Assembly: GCF_030732065.1 (NCBI RefSeq)
Contig: NZ_JAVBHX010000007.1
Location: forward strand, 172,236-236,235
Direction of reading: 5' to 3'
DNA from: Oceanimonas aquatica
GTDB lineage: Bacteria; Pseudomonadota; Gammaproteobacteria; Enterobacterales; Aeromonadaceae
DNA: 64,000 nt
The translations under genes were made by a program, and so were the position numbers. Each line of letters starts with the position of its first letter. The stretch's first letter is position 1. The notes under the pieces were generated by a model. It was not told the origin of the DNA and ran no database searches. It was given only the letters and a program-made list of their open reading frames with translations. Below are positions 16,841-25,661 of the stretch, one piece after another.

Positions 16841-18667
16841 TCAGCCTTCCTGCCGCAACAGTTCCAGAAACGCCTCGCCAAAACGCTCCAGCTTGCGTAC
16901 CCCCACGCCATTAATGCCCAGCAACTCCGCCTCGGTCTTGGGCCGGTAACGGGCAAGCTCGGTCAGGGTAGCATCGTTGAACACCACATAGGGTGGCACA
17001 TCCGCATCGATCGCCAGCTGCTTGCGCAATTGCCGCAGCGCCTTGAACAGGGCCCTGTCCTCGGCCCGGGTCAGGCCGGTTTCGCCCTTGTCCTTTTGCT
17101 TCACCCGCGCCAGCCGCGGCTCGGCCAGCTCAAGCCGCACCTCGCCACGCAGCACAGGACGGGCCGCCTCGGTGAGCTGCAGCACCATGTTGCGGGTGAT
17201 GTTCTGGGTCAACAGGCCGGAGTGGATCAGCTGACGCAGCACGCTCACCCAGTGTTCCTGGCTTTTGTCCTTGCCAATGCCGTAGGTGGACAGCTTGTCA
17301 TGGCCGTGTTCCCGCACCCGCTGGGTATCGGCGCCGCGCAGCACCTCCACCACATAGAGCACACCAAAACGCTGGCCGGTGCGATACACGCAGGACAGCG
17401 CCTTTTGTGCGTCTTCGGTGCCGTCGTAACGCTTGGGCGGATCCAGGCAGATATCGCAGTTGCCGCAAGGCTCACGCTGGTATTCGCCAAAATAGTTGAG
17501 CAGCACCTGGCGGCGACAGGTAAGGGACTCGGCAAAGGCCGCCATCACGTTGAGCTTGTACAGCTCCACCTGTAACTGCTGTTCGTTGTCGCTGTTTTCC
17601 AGCAGCCGCCGCACTCGGCCCACGTCGCCCGGATCGTAGAGCAGCAGGGCTTCCGCGGGCAGGCCGTCGCGCCCGCCCCGGCCGGTTTCCTGGTAATAGG
17701 ACTCGATATTCTTGGGAATGTCATAGTGCACCACAAAGCGCACGTTGGGCTTGTCGATGCCCATACCAAAGGCCACCGTCGCCACCACTATGTCGAGATC
17801 GTCGCGAATAAAACGCTCCTGCACCGACTGGCGCAGTTCCAGGGGCAGGCCGGCATGGTAGCTGGCGGCCTTGTGGCCCCGGGCCAGCAGACGCTCGGCC
17901 ACCTCTTCCACCCGCTTGCGGCTGGAACAGTACACTATGCCGCACTGGCCGTTCTGCTCGGCCACGTAGCGCACCAGTTGATCCAGCCCCTTGAACTTTT
18001 CCACCAGGGTGTAGCGAATGTTGGGCCGGTCGAAACTGGCGATGTGGATCAGCGGCTCGGTGAGGTTGAGCCGGCCCAGCATATCGTGGCGGGTGGCCTC
18101 ATCGGCGGTGGCGGTGAGCGCAATGATCGGCGTATGGGGAAACCACTGCTTGAGCCGGCCCAGCTCGGCGTATTCGGGACGAAAATCGTGGCCCCACTGG
18201 GAGATGCAGTGCGCCTCGTCGATGGCGAACATGGCCAGATCCAGCTCACCCAGCCGCTCCATGAATTCGTGCTGCAGCAGCCGCTCCGGTGACACATAGA
18301 GCAGTTTGATCTCGCCTCGGCGCAGGGCGGTGAAGTGGCGCAGCATGGTTTCCCGGCTCAGCGAGCTGTTGATGTAGGCCGCCGCCACCCCGTTGGCCAC
18401 CAGGGTGTCGACCTGATCCTTCATCAGCGAGATCAGCGGCGACACCACCACGGTCAGCCCCGGCCGCAACAGCGCCGGAATCTGGTAACACAGCGACTTG
18501 CCGCCGCCGGTGGGCATGATCACCAGGGCATCGCGCCCGGCCACCGCCGCTTCCACGATTTCCAGCTGGCCCTGACGAAAGTCCTGGTAGCCGAACACCT
18601 GCTGCAACACACCATGGGGTGTGTCGGGAATGGGTACGGAAGCGGTGTCGTCGGTTTCGGGATTCAT
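16841..18667 (-). CDS. recQ: ATP-dependent DNA helicase RecQ
   Basis: 608 residues. Superfamily 2 helicase core with MPTGGGKSLCYQIPAL (motif I), AIDEAHCISQWGHDFRPEY (motif II and aromatic loop), and QETGRGGRDGLPAE (motif VI). Then a zinc-binding Cys cluster (CGNCDICLDPP with upstream Cys), a winged-helix RQC domain, and a C-terminal HRDC domain (residues ~530-608). It unwinds DNA 3'-5' in the RecF pathway and at stalled forks. ATG at 18667 gives the normal family length; the frame stays open upstream to 18943, but that stretch runs over the divergent rarD start and has no homology I recognise. Confidence 0.96.
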   Translation of the reverse strand: MNPETDDTASVPIPDTPHGVLQQVFGYQDFRQGQLEIVEAAVAGRDALVIMPTGGGKSLCYQIPALLRPGLTVVVSPLISLMKDQVDTLVANGVAAAYINSSLSRETMLRHFTALRRGEIKLLYVSPERLLQHEFMERLGELDLAMFAIDEAHCISQWGHDFRPEYAELGRLKQWFPHTPIIALTATADEATRHDMLGRLNLTEPLIHIASFDRPNIRYTLVEKFKGLDQLVRYVAEQNGQCGIVYCSSRKRVEEVAERLLARGHKAASYHAGLPLELRQSVQERFIRDDLDIVVATVAFGMGIDKPNVRFVVHYDIPKNIESYYQETGRGGRDGLPAEALLLYDPGDVGRVRRLLENSDNEQQLQVELYKLNVMAAFAESLTCRRQVLLNYFGEYQREPCGNCDICLDPPKRYDGTEDAQKALSCVYRTGQRFGVLYVVEVLRGADTQRVREHGHDKLSTYGIGKDKSQEHWVSVLRQLIHSGLLTQNITRNMVLQLTEAARPVLRGEVRLELAEPRLARVKQKDKGETGLTRAEDRALFKALRQLRKQLAIDADVPPYVVFNDATLTELARYRPKTEAELLGINGVGVRKLERFGEAFLELLRQEG

Positions 18668-18820
18668 CTCGGTCAGCCGGGCAAAAATGAACGAGCATTG
18701 TAAGACAGGGGGCTCAAACAATAAACCGCGGGCCGGCGGCGAAAAGTTGCATATGTTACTGGCACGCCAGCCGCCCTTGTGGCTACACTGCTTTCCTTCC
18801 ACTTTATTCGGTACTCGACC

Positions 18821-19732
18821 ATGGAGAAAGACCAGGCTGGCCAGGGCGCCCTGTTCGCCCTCGGCGCCTATTTCCTGTGGGGCATTGCGCCCATGTATTT
18901 CAAGCAGCTGAGCGCGGTGCCGGCCTATGAAATTCTCACCCACCGCATCATCTGGTCCTGGCTGTTGCTGGCGTTGTTGCTCTCCGTGCTCGGCTACTGG
19001 CCCCGGGTGCGCGCCCTACTGCACACACCGCGTCAGCTGCTGATGCTGACCCTGTCGTCGGTGATCATCGGGGTCAACTGGCTGCTGTTTATCTGGGCGG
19101 TAAATAACGATCACATGCTCGATGCCAGTCTGGGCTACTACATCAATCCCCTGTTCAATATCGTGCTGGCCATGCTGTTTCTGGGGGAGCGCTTTCGCCG
19201 CACCCAGTGGCTGGCAGTGGGGCTGGCCGGCGCCGGCGTGGCCATTCAGATCCTGGTGTTCGGCAGCCTGCCCTGGATCGCCCTGGCCCTGGCCTTTTCC
19301 TTTGGCTGCTACGGTCTGATCCGCAAAAAGGTGCCGGTGGATCCCTTTACCGGTCTGATGCTGGAAACCCTGGTGCTGCTGCCCCTGGCCCTGATCTATC
19401 TGGGCGGGATCGCCGATTCAGCCACCAGCCGGCTGACCGCCAACCCGCTCGACCTGAACCTGTGGCTGATCGCCGCCGGCCTGGTGACCACGGCGCCGCT
19501 GTTGCTGTTCGCCGGCGCCGCCCGCCGGCTGCGGCTGTCGACTCTGGGCTTTTTCCAGTATCTGGGCCCCAGCCTGATGTTTATGCTGGCGGTCGGGCTG
19601 TATAACGAGCCCTTTACCCTGGACAAGGGCATCACCTTTGCGCTGATCTGGGCCGCCCTGGTGATCTACACCCTGGACGGCCTGCGCCACCGGCGCAATT
19701 CTTTACAAAACTCAGGCACTGCGAACCGCTAG
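18821..19732 (+). CDS. rarD: EamA-family transporter RarD
   Basis: 303 residues, ten membrane helices, two EamA repeats. RarD-specific stretches: GALFALGAYFLWGIAPMYFKQL, EILTHRIIWSW, VNWLLFIWAVNNDHMLDASLGYYINPLFN, and STLGFFQYLGPSLMFMLAV. RarD proteins are inner-membrane permeases of the drug/metabolite transporter superfamily; the name comes from a chloramphenicol-related annotation in E. coli and the true substrate is unknown. ATG at 18821 gives the usual N-terminus (MEKDQ...), although no clear Shine-Dalgarno precedes it. It is divergent from recQ and followed 9 bp later by an AraC regulator. Confidence 0.92.
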   Translation: MEKDQAGQGALFALGAYFLWGIAPMYFKQLSAVPAYEILTHRIIWSWLLLALLLSVLGYWPRVRALLHTPRQLLMLTLSSVIIGVNWLLFIWAVNNDHMLDASLGYYINPLFNIVLAMLFLGERFRRTQWLAVGLAGAGVAIQILVFGSLPWIALALAFSFGCYGLIRKKVPVDPFTGLMLETLVLLPLALIYLGGIADSATSRLTANPLDLNLWLIAAGLVTTAPLLLFAGAARRLRLSTLGFFQYLGPSLMFMLAVGLYNEPFTLDKGITFALIWAALVIYTLDGLRHRRNSLQNSGTANR

Positions 19733-19741
19733 AATGGGCGC

Positions 19742-20530
19742 ATGAGCAGCGTAAAGTACTGGAAAAGCGGTACCCTGAGCGGCCTGGAGCTGTGCCTGGC
19801 GGAACACGCCGGCTTCAGTTACGGCCGCCACATTCACCTCGACTACCACCTGGGCCTGGTGGAAGCCGGGGCCCAGAAATTCATGCACAAGGGCAGTTCG
19901 GCGCCCCTGGCGTCGGGCCAGCTGTCACTGCTCAATCCGGACGTGGCCCATGACGGCGGCAGCTTTGACGAACGGGGCTTTCGCGTGCGGGTTTTCTCGA
20001 TCGCGCCCGAACTGGTGGCCGGCCTGGCCGACGAGCTGGAACAACCCCAGCCCTTCTTCGCACAACCGCTCATCCACCAGCCCCGTCTCTACCACCGGGC
20101 CCTGACCCTGCATCGCCAGCTGGAGCAAGCAAACACGGATCCCCACTTCGCCGAGAGCCGGCTGCTGGCACTACTGGCCGACTGCTTGCCACTGCAGTCG
20201 GCCCGGCCGCTGGCACCGCCCCTGCTGGCCCGAGTGCGGGAGCGTCTGCTGGACGATCTGGACCAGCCCCATTCGCTGGCCGAACTGGCCAGCGAGCTGG
20301 GCCTGTCGCGCTTTCAGTTTCTGCGTCAGTTCAAGGCCGGGCTGGACATGACACCTCACGCCTACCTCAAGCGGCTGCGGCTGGAAGCAGCCAAGAAACG
20401 ACTGGCCGCCGGCGAGCCCGTGCTCGACACTGCCCTGGCCACCGGCTTTTTCGACCAGGCCCACTTTCACCACGCCTTTGTCGCCGCCTACCGGCTCACC
20501 CCGGCCCGTTTTCGCGCCCAGATGCAATAA
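19742..20530 (+). CDS. AraC-family transcriptional regulator
   Basis: 262 residues. Residues 1-150 form a cupin-like ligand-binding domain (HIHLDYHLGLVEAG); residues ~165-262 hold two helix-turn-helix units (SLAELASELGLSRFQFLRQFKAGLDMTPHAYLKRLRLEAAKKRL; VLDTALATGFFDQAHFHHAFVAAYRLTPARFR). AraC proteins of this size, located just before a LysE/RhtB exporter, commonly activate that exporter in response to its substrate; the 63-bp gap to the next gene supports this pairing here by inference. It could also be read through from rarD. Confidence 0.92.
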   Translation: MSSVKYWKSGTLSGLELCLAEHAGFSYGRHIHLDYHLGLVEAGAQKFMHKGSSAPLASGQLSLLNPDVAHDGGSFDERGFRVRVFSIAPELVAGLADELEQPQPFFAQPLIHQPRLYHRALTLHRQLEQANTDPHFAESRLLALLADCLPLQSARPLAPPLLARVRERLLDDLDQPHSLAELASELGLSRFQFLRQFKAGLDMTPHAYLKRLRLEAAKKRLAAGEPVLDTALATGFFDQAHFHHAFVAAYRLTPARFRAQMQ

Positions 20531-20593
20531 CTTACAAGCCTTTGGCCACCGCCTTGCCTAGGCTGACGGCTCACTCATCACGGGGAGCCATCC

Positions 20594-21223
20594 ATGAATC
20601 TTTCACTGCTGCTGACCATAGGCCTGATCCACCTGGTGGCACTGGCCAGCCCGGGGCCGGACATGGCGCTGGTGCTGCGGCTGTCGCCCCGACGCCGGGC
20701 TGCCTTGGGTGCCGCCCTCGGCATCGCTACCGGCATACTGGTGCACAGCCTGCTCAGCCTCACCGGCGTGAGCCTGCTGCTGCAGGGACATCCGTTGCTG
20801 TTTAATACCGTGCGGCTGGCCGGTGCCGGTTACCTGGGCTGGCTGGGATGGCAATCGCTGAGCGCCGCCCGCCAGACTGCGAGCACCGCTGGCCCGGCAT
20901 TCGAACACGAACTGCCGGGACGGGGGTTCTGGACCGGGTTCAGCACCAATCTGCTCAACCCCAAGGCGCTGGTGTTCTTTATCGGTCTGCTCGCCGCCCT
21001 GGTCAGCCCCGAAGAGAGCTGGCTGACCCGCAGCCTGCTGGTGCTGGAGCTGTTTGTGCTGAGCCTGCTCTGGTTTGCCGGGCTGGCCTGGTGGCTGTCT
21101 TCCGCCGCCATGCAAGCCCGGCTGCTGGCCTGGAGCCGCCCCATCAACGTCCTGTGCGGCCTGCTATTCTGCTCCGTGTCCGGCTCCATGCTGTGGGTGC
21201 TCGCCACGCCGCTGGTGGGCTAG
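20594..21223 (+). CDS. LysE/RhtB-family amino acid exporter
   Basis: 209 residues, six predicted membrane helices. The family N-terminus (LIHLVALASPGPDMALVLRLSPRRRAALGAALGIATGILVH) is clear, as is the mid-protein GFSTNLLNPKALVFFIGLLAALV. The family exports amino acids and related metabolites (homoserine, threonine, lysine, cysteine pathway compounds); the substrate cannot be told from sequence. GGGGAG Shine-Dalgarno. Preceded by an AraC regulator that probably controls it. Confidence 0.92.
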   Translation: MNLSLLLTIGLIHLVALASPGPDMALVLRLSPRRRAALGAALGIATGILVHSLLSLTGVSLLLQGHPLLFNTVRLAGAGYLGWLGWQSLSAARQTASTAGPAFEHELPGRGFWTGFSTNLLNPKALVFFIGLLAALVSPEESWLTRSLLVLELFVLSLLWFAGLAWWLSSAAMQARLLAWSRPINVLCGLLFCSVSGSMLWVLATPLVG

Positions 21224-21276
21224 GCACCACAGACACACCAACAAACTGTACTAAACTCCAAAAGCGACAAGGATGC

Positions 21277-21298
21277 GGGCCATGAGGGCCCGGTTTTC
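21277..21298 (+). terminator. Possible terminator after the LysE-family gene
   Basis: CGGGCC-atgag-GGCCCG followed by gTTTT, 54 bp after the stop codon and 20 bp before the next start. Short T-run, so moderate support. Confidence 0.4.
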
Positions 21299-21317
21299 AC
21301 CTGACAAGGAGTCGATT

Positions 21318-22511
21318 ATGCAGTTTACTTCCCTTCCGGCCACGGCCGCCGCCCTGCTGCTCATACCCTGGGGAACCTGGGCCGACCACACAACCATTGA
21401 GGACCACCGAGGATTGAGCGATCAAATGGGCGTGTCCGGCGGCAGTATAGAGCACGTGCTCAACAGAGCCAGAGCCTACTGTTACACCGGCACCCTGGGC
21501 GCCCTGGTCAAAGATGCCAGCGGCGCAGAATATATGCTTTCCAACAACCATGTGCTGGCAAAGGAAAACGATCCGGACAACAGCCTGGAGCCGGACGGCA
21601 ACATCATGATTCAGCCCGGCCTGCTGGACGAGGGCGCCTGTAGCCTGTCCCTGGGGGATCCCTCGCACCGGGTCGGTTATCTGGCCGACTGGGTGCCCCT
21701 GCAATTCGGCAAAGGCAAGAACCCGCCGGAAAATATCGTGGACGCGGCCATCGCCAGCAATGAAGGCATGAGTGCGGAGATTCTGGGGATCGGCGGCCTG
21801 TCCGACAATACGGTGGCGGCCCCGCCGCTGGGGCTGGCGGTGCAGAAGAGCGGTCGCACCACGGGACACACCTTTGGCCAGGTCACCGCCGTGGATGTTA
21901 CCCTGACCGTCGATTATTCGTCAGGCCAGGCGCGGTTCGTGAACCAGCTGGAGCTGACCGGCACCTGCATGAACTTTTCCGACTCCGGTGACTCGGGCTC
22001 GGTGATCGTCACCGTGCCCGCCAGTACCAGCGACGGTGCCGATGCCGTCGGCCTGCTGTTTGCCGGCGGTGGCGACCTCACCTTTGCCAACCCCATCAAT
22101 ACAGTGCTGGAGGCCCTGACGGTGACGCAGCCGCCGTTGACCATGGTCGCCTCCGCCGCCGGTACCGAGTCCGGCGCTCTCACCGACCAGATGCCGGATC
22201 CAGCTCTCTGCGGCGACGAGGGCGATGCCGGTGGCCCGCCATCGGATCCGCCGGGACGGGGCAACAAGAAGAACCTGGATCATCCAGCCATTGCCAATGC
22301 CAGCGCTGTGGCCCTGCGTCACAGCGCCGCCCTGCTGGCCACACCCGGCGTATACGGCCACGGCATTGGCCTGAATACCCAAGGTGACCCGGTGATCCGC
22401 GTGTATACCGACAAGGCCGCCCGCCGTCCGGCGAGTGGGACAGGCATACCGGCCGCGCTGGACGGAGTAGCAGTGATGACGGTGCCGACCGGGCCGATCC
22501 GAGCCTATTAA
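21318..22511 (+). CDS. Secreted trypsin-like serine protease with extra C-terminal domain
   Basis: 397 residues from the ATG that follows AAGGAG. A signal peptide (MQFTSLPATAAALLLIPWGTWA) is followed by a chymotrypsin-fold domain. Candidate triad: His78 in LSNNHVLA, Asp142 in NIVDAAIAS, and Ser226 in DSGDSGSVI. After a Pro/Gly/Asn linker near residues 300-315, a C-terminal part reads HSAALLATPGVYGHGIGLNTQGDPVIRVYTD, a compact alpha/beta-looking domain that I have met next to such proteases but cannot name. Export to the periplasm or medium is expected. Substrate unknown; neighbours (LysE exporter, uvrD) give no hint. Confidence 0.8.
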   Translation: MQFTSLPATAAALLLIPWGTWADHTTIEDHRGLSDQMGVSGGSIEHVLNRARAYCYTGTLGALVKDASGAEYMLSNNHVLAKENDPDNSLEPDGNIMIQPGLLDEGACSLSLGDPSHRVGYLADWVPLQFGKGKNPPENIVDAAIASNEGMSAEILGIGGLSDNTVAAPPLGLAVQKSGRTTGHTFGQVTAVDVTLTVDYSSGQARFVNQLELTGTCMNFSDSGDSGSVIVTVPASTSDGADAVGLLFAGGGDLTFANPINTVLEALTVTQPPLTMVASAAGTESGALTDQMPDPALCGDEGDAGGPPSDPPGRGNKKNLDHPAIANASAVALRHSAALLATPGVYGHGIGLNTQGDPVIRVYTDKAARRPASGTGIPAALDGVAVMTVPTGPIRAY

Positions 22512-22529
22512 GCCGACCTCAGCCGGGGA

Positions 22530-24698
22530 TCAGAGCGCCTCGAGCCGGGCGTAGGCGGTAACCAGCCACTTGGCGCCGCTATCGTCAAAATTGACCTGTA
22601 CCCGGCTCTGGGCACCGGCGCCCTCGAAGTTGAGCACCACGCCTTCGCCGAACTTGGGATGCATGACCCGCTGGCCCAGACGAAAACCGGTCTGGTTAAA
22701 GGTGTCCTGCACGCGGTCCTGGCTGAAGCGGCCGTTGGGAATGGTGCGGGTCACCTTGGCCTTGAGCCGGATTTCTTCCAGACAGTCGGCGGGCAGTTCC
22801 TTGATAAAGCGGCTGGGGCGGTGAAACATTTCCCGGCCGTAGAGACGGCGGCTTTCGGCATGGCTGATATAAAGCTTTTCCATGGCCCGGGTCATGCCCA
22901 CATAGGCCAGCCGGCGCTCTTCTTCCAGCCGGCTGCTTTCTTCCGCCGATAGCTGGCTGGGGAACATGCCCTCTTCCACCCCCACCATAAACACCAGCGG
23001 AAACTCCAGGCCCTTGGCCGAATGCAGGGTCATCAGCTGCACGGCATCGTCAAACTGATCCGCCTGGCCCTCACCCGCCTCCAGGGCGGCATGGGACAAA
23101 AATGCCGACAGTGGCGACATGTCGTCTTCTTCCGACGGCGTAAACTGGCGAGTGGCGGTGACCAGCTCCTCGAGGTTTTCCACCCGGGACTGGGCCTTTT
23201 CGCCTTTTTCCGCCTGATACATGGCCTTGAGTCCGGACAGTTCGATTACCCTGTCGGTCTGCACATGCAGCGGTAGCTCGCGGGTATCGTCTTCCAGCTG
23301 ATTGATAAGATTGATAAAGCGGCTCACCGCCGCGGCGGCGCGGCCGGTGAGCACCTTGTCTTCCACCAGCACCCAGGCCGCCCGCCACAGGGTCAGCTCG
23401 CGATCCCTCGCCGCCTCGCGGATCAACCCCAGGGTACGCTCGCCGATGCCCCGGGTGGGGGTGTTGACGATACGCTCGAACGAAGCCTCGTCGCCCCGGT
23501 TGTTAATCAGCCGCAAGTAGCCGAGGGCATCCTTGATTTCCTGGCGCTCAAAGAAACGCAGGCCGCCGTAGATGCGGTAGGGAATGCGCTCCTGAATAAG
23601 TGCCTCTTCCAGCACTCGGGACTGGGCGTTGTTGCGGTAGAGAATAGCGCTGTCACTCAAGGCCCCGTCCTGCTGGCGCCACTGCTTGATACGCTCTACC
23701 ACAAAGCGGGCCTCGTCCACCTCGTTAAAAGCGCTGTACACGGCAATGGGCTCACCTTCGGTGCCCTCGGTCCACAGCTCCTTGCCCATGCGCTCGGCGT
23801 TATTGGCAATCAGCTGGTTGGCGGCCTTGAGAATGGTGCCGGTGGAGCGATAGTTCTGCTCCAGACGCACTGTCTCGGCGCCGGGAAAGTCCTGCAGAAA
23901 GCGGGAGATGTTTTCCACCCGGGCACCGCGCCAGCCGTAAATGGACTGGTCGTCGTCGCCCACTATCATGACCCGGGCACTGTCGCCGGCCAGCATGCGC
24001 AGCCAGGCATACTGAATGCTGTTGGTGTCCTGAAATTCGTCCACCAGAATATGCTGAAAGCGCTGCTGGTAATGGGCCAGTATGTGCGGCTTGTACAGCC
24101 ACAGCTCGTGGGCACGCAGCAGCAATTCGGCAAAGTCCACCAGTCCGGCCCGGTCGCAGGTGTCCTGATACACCTGATAAATCTGCCGGTAGGTCTTTTG
24201 CAGCGGATCGTTGAGCACCTGAATATCCCCCGGACGCAGGCCTTCGTCCTTGCGGCCGTTGATGTAGCCAGCCACCTGCCGCGGCGGCCACTGCTTTTCA
24301 TCCAGGTTCAGGCTCTTGAGAATGCGCTTGAGCAGGCGCAGCTGGTCGTCCGAGTCGAGGATCTGAAAGTCCTGAGGCAGGTTGGCGTCCAGGTGGTGCG
24401 CCCGCAGCAGCCGGTGCGCCAGGCCGTGGAAAGTGCCCAGCCAGAGCCCGAACAGGCGCCCGCCCAGCAGTTGCTCCACCCGGCTGCGCATTTCGGCGGC
24501 GGCCTTGTTGGTGAAGGTCACCGCCAGAATGCCCGAGGCCGGTACCTGCTCCACCTGCATCAGCCAGGCGATGCGATGCACCAGCACCCGGGTCTTGCCG
24601 CTGCCGGCACCCGCCAGCACCAGCATGTTCTGGGAAGGGGCGGCCACCGCCTCTCTTTGCTTGTCGTTCATGCCGTCAAGCAGGCTGGATACATCCAT
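22530..24698 (-). CDS. uvrD: DNA helicase II (UvrD)
   Basis: 722 residues, superfamily 1A 3'-5' helicase. Motif I VLAGAGSGKTRVLVHRIAW, motif II VDEFQDTNSIQY, motif III GDDDQSIYGWRGA, motif VI RLAYVGMTRAMEKLYISHA, and a C-terminal Tudor-like tail (MHPKFGEGVVLNFEG). UvrD removes UvrC and the cut strand in nucleotide excision repair and unwinds DNA in mismatch repair. ATG at 24698 is preceded by AGGAG; a longer frame to 24782 covers only intergenic repeat sequence. In E. coli yigB lies directly upstream, as here. Confidence 0.97.
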   Translation of the reverse strand: MDVSSLLDGMNDKQREAVAAPSQNMLVLAGAGSGKTRVLVHRIAWLMQVEQVPASGILAVTFTNKAAAEMRSRVEQLLGGRLFGLWLGTFHGLAHRLLRAHHLDANLPQDFQILDSDDQLRLLKRILKSLNLDEKQWPPRQVAGYINGRKDEGLRPGDIQVLNDPLQKTYRQIYQVYQDTCDRAGLVDFAELLLRAHELWLYKPHILAHYQQRFQHILVDEFQDTNSIQYAWLRMLAGDSARVMIVGDDDQSIYGWRGARVENISRFLQDFPGAETVRLEQNYRSTGTILKAANQLIANNAERMGKELWTEGTEGEPIAVYSAFNEVDEARFVVERIKQWRQQDGALSDSAILYRNNAQSRVLEEALIQERIPYRIYGGLRFFERQEIKDALGYLRLINNRGDEASFERIVNTPTRGIGERTLGLIREAARDRELTLWRAAWVLVEDKVLTGRAAAAVSRFINLINQLEDDTRELPLHVQTDRVIELSGLKAMYQAEKGEKAQSRVENLEELVTATRQFTPSEEDDMSPLSAFLSHAALEAGEGQADQFDDAVQLMTLHSAKGLEFPLVFMVGVEEGMFPSQLSAEESSRLEEERRLAYVGMTRAMEKLYISHAESRRLYGREMFHRPSRFIKELPADCLEEIRLKAKVTRTIPNGRFSQDRVQDTFNQTGFRLGQRVMHPKFGEGVVLNFEGAGAQSRVQVNFDDSGAKWLVTAYARLEAL

Positions 24699-24769
24699 CA
24701 CAACTCCTGTCTTTACTTTAAAGGCAATACCGTGCAGCCGGGAGGGGGAAAGGCAGCCAACGCCAACAC

Positions 24770-24822
24770 GCAGCAAGTACATCCATGTATGCTCGACGAT
24801 GGCATCCCTGCCATCGACGGTT
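24770..24822 (+). repeat. Dispersed intergenic hairpin repeat, copy B
   Basis: Arm GTACATCCATGTATGCTCG followed by hairpin CGATGGCA-tccc-TGCCATCG (24797-24816). Same family as copies at 2545-2592 and 49209-49262: the arm is conserved while stem bases change in pairs. Lies between yigB and uvrD. Confidence 0.65.
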
Positions 24823-24877
24823 GGCTAAGGCTATCCCTTCCCTCTCCCGAATAGTATGTATTGCTGTAAGCCGGCGA

Positions 24878-25585
24878 TTATAACAGCTCGAGCAGGTGCT
24901 CCAACCGCGTCAGGGCAACCTGAGGCAAACACTTCAGGTCGGCTTCGGTACGGCCGTTGTCGTTGAGCCACACCGCCTGACAACCACTATGCACGGCACC
25001 GGCCACATCGGTGCGAATATGATCGCCGATATGCAGGATCTCGGAGTGGTCCACGCCGGCCTGTTCCGCCAGCCGGTTAAACAAGTCTGGTGCCGGCTTC
25101 ATGCGGCCGTCGGGGCCGGCCTTGAGCACGATCTCGAAATAAGGCGCCAGCTCGGTGTGCTCCAGGGGCATGTTGCCGTTGGTGATCACCGCCAGCCGGT
25201 ATTTCTGTTTCAGGGTGGTGAGCACCCTATGGGTTTCCTCGGGCACGTTAATTTTACCCCGCTCGGCGAGAAAGCCCTGGTAGAAGGTCTCGGCCAGCTG
25301 CTCCGCTTTATCTTCCGATACCCCCTGCTGACGCAGGCCCTCGGCCAGCACGCGCAGGCGGCAGACGCTGACGTCGTGGGCCAGGGCCGGCTCTTCGGCA
25401 ATCAGCCGGCGCTTGATGGCCGCCAGATTGTCAGCTCCCAGCAAAGTGGATTCCGGGTAATCATTCCGCAACGCCTGCAACAGCCAGTTTTCGGCCGCCG
25501 CCATCACCGGCACGTTGTCGTAAAGGGTGTCGTCCAGATCAAAGCTGAGTACCTTGATCGGCGCCATTCGTTTGTAGAAGCGCAT
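24878..25585 (-). CDS. yigB: HAD-family phosphatase YigB
   Basis: 235 residues. HAD motif I SFDLDDTLYDN, motif II VITNGNMP, motif III Lys in RMKPAPDLF, motif IV ILHIGDHIRTDVAGA. The E. coli homologue dephosphorylates 5-amino-6-ribitylaminouracil 5'-phosphate in riboflavin synthesis and also FMN. The N-terminus MRFYKRMAPIKVLSFDLDDTLYDN aligns with E. coli YigB from the first Met, fixing the start. In E. coli this gene follows xerC directly; here a 12-kb block separates them. Confidence 0.93.
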   Translation of the reverse strand: MRFYKRMAPIKVLSFDLDDTLYDNVPVMAAAENWLLQALRNDYPESTLLGADNLAAIKRRLIAEEPALAHDVSVCRLRVLAEGLRQQGVSEDKAEQLAETFYQGFLAERGKINVPEETHRVLTTLKQKYRLAVITNGNMPLEHTELAPYFEIVLKAGPDGRMKPAPDLFNRLAEQAGVDHSEILHIGDHIRTDVAGAVHSGCQAVWLNDNGRTEADLKCLPQVALTRLEHLLELL

Positions 25586-25661
25586 GCGTTTGTTCCATTT
25601 TCGGTAATCGTGCGGGGATTGTACTCAAAAAAAGCGAGTAAAATCCTTAAATCTGCAGCGC

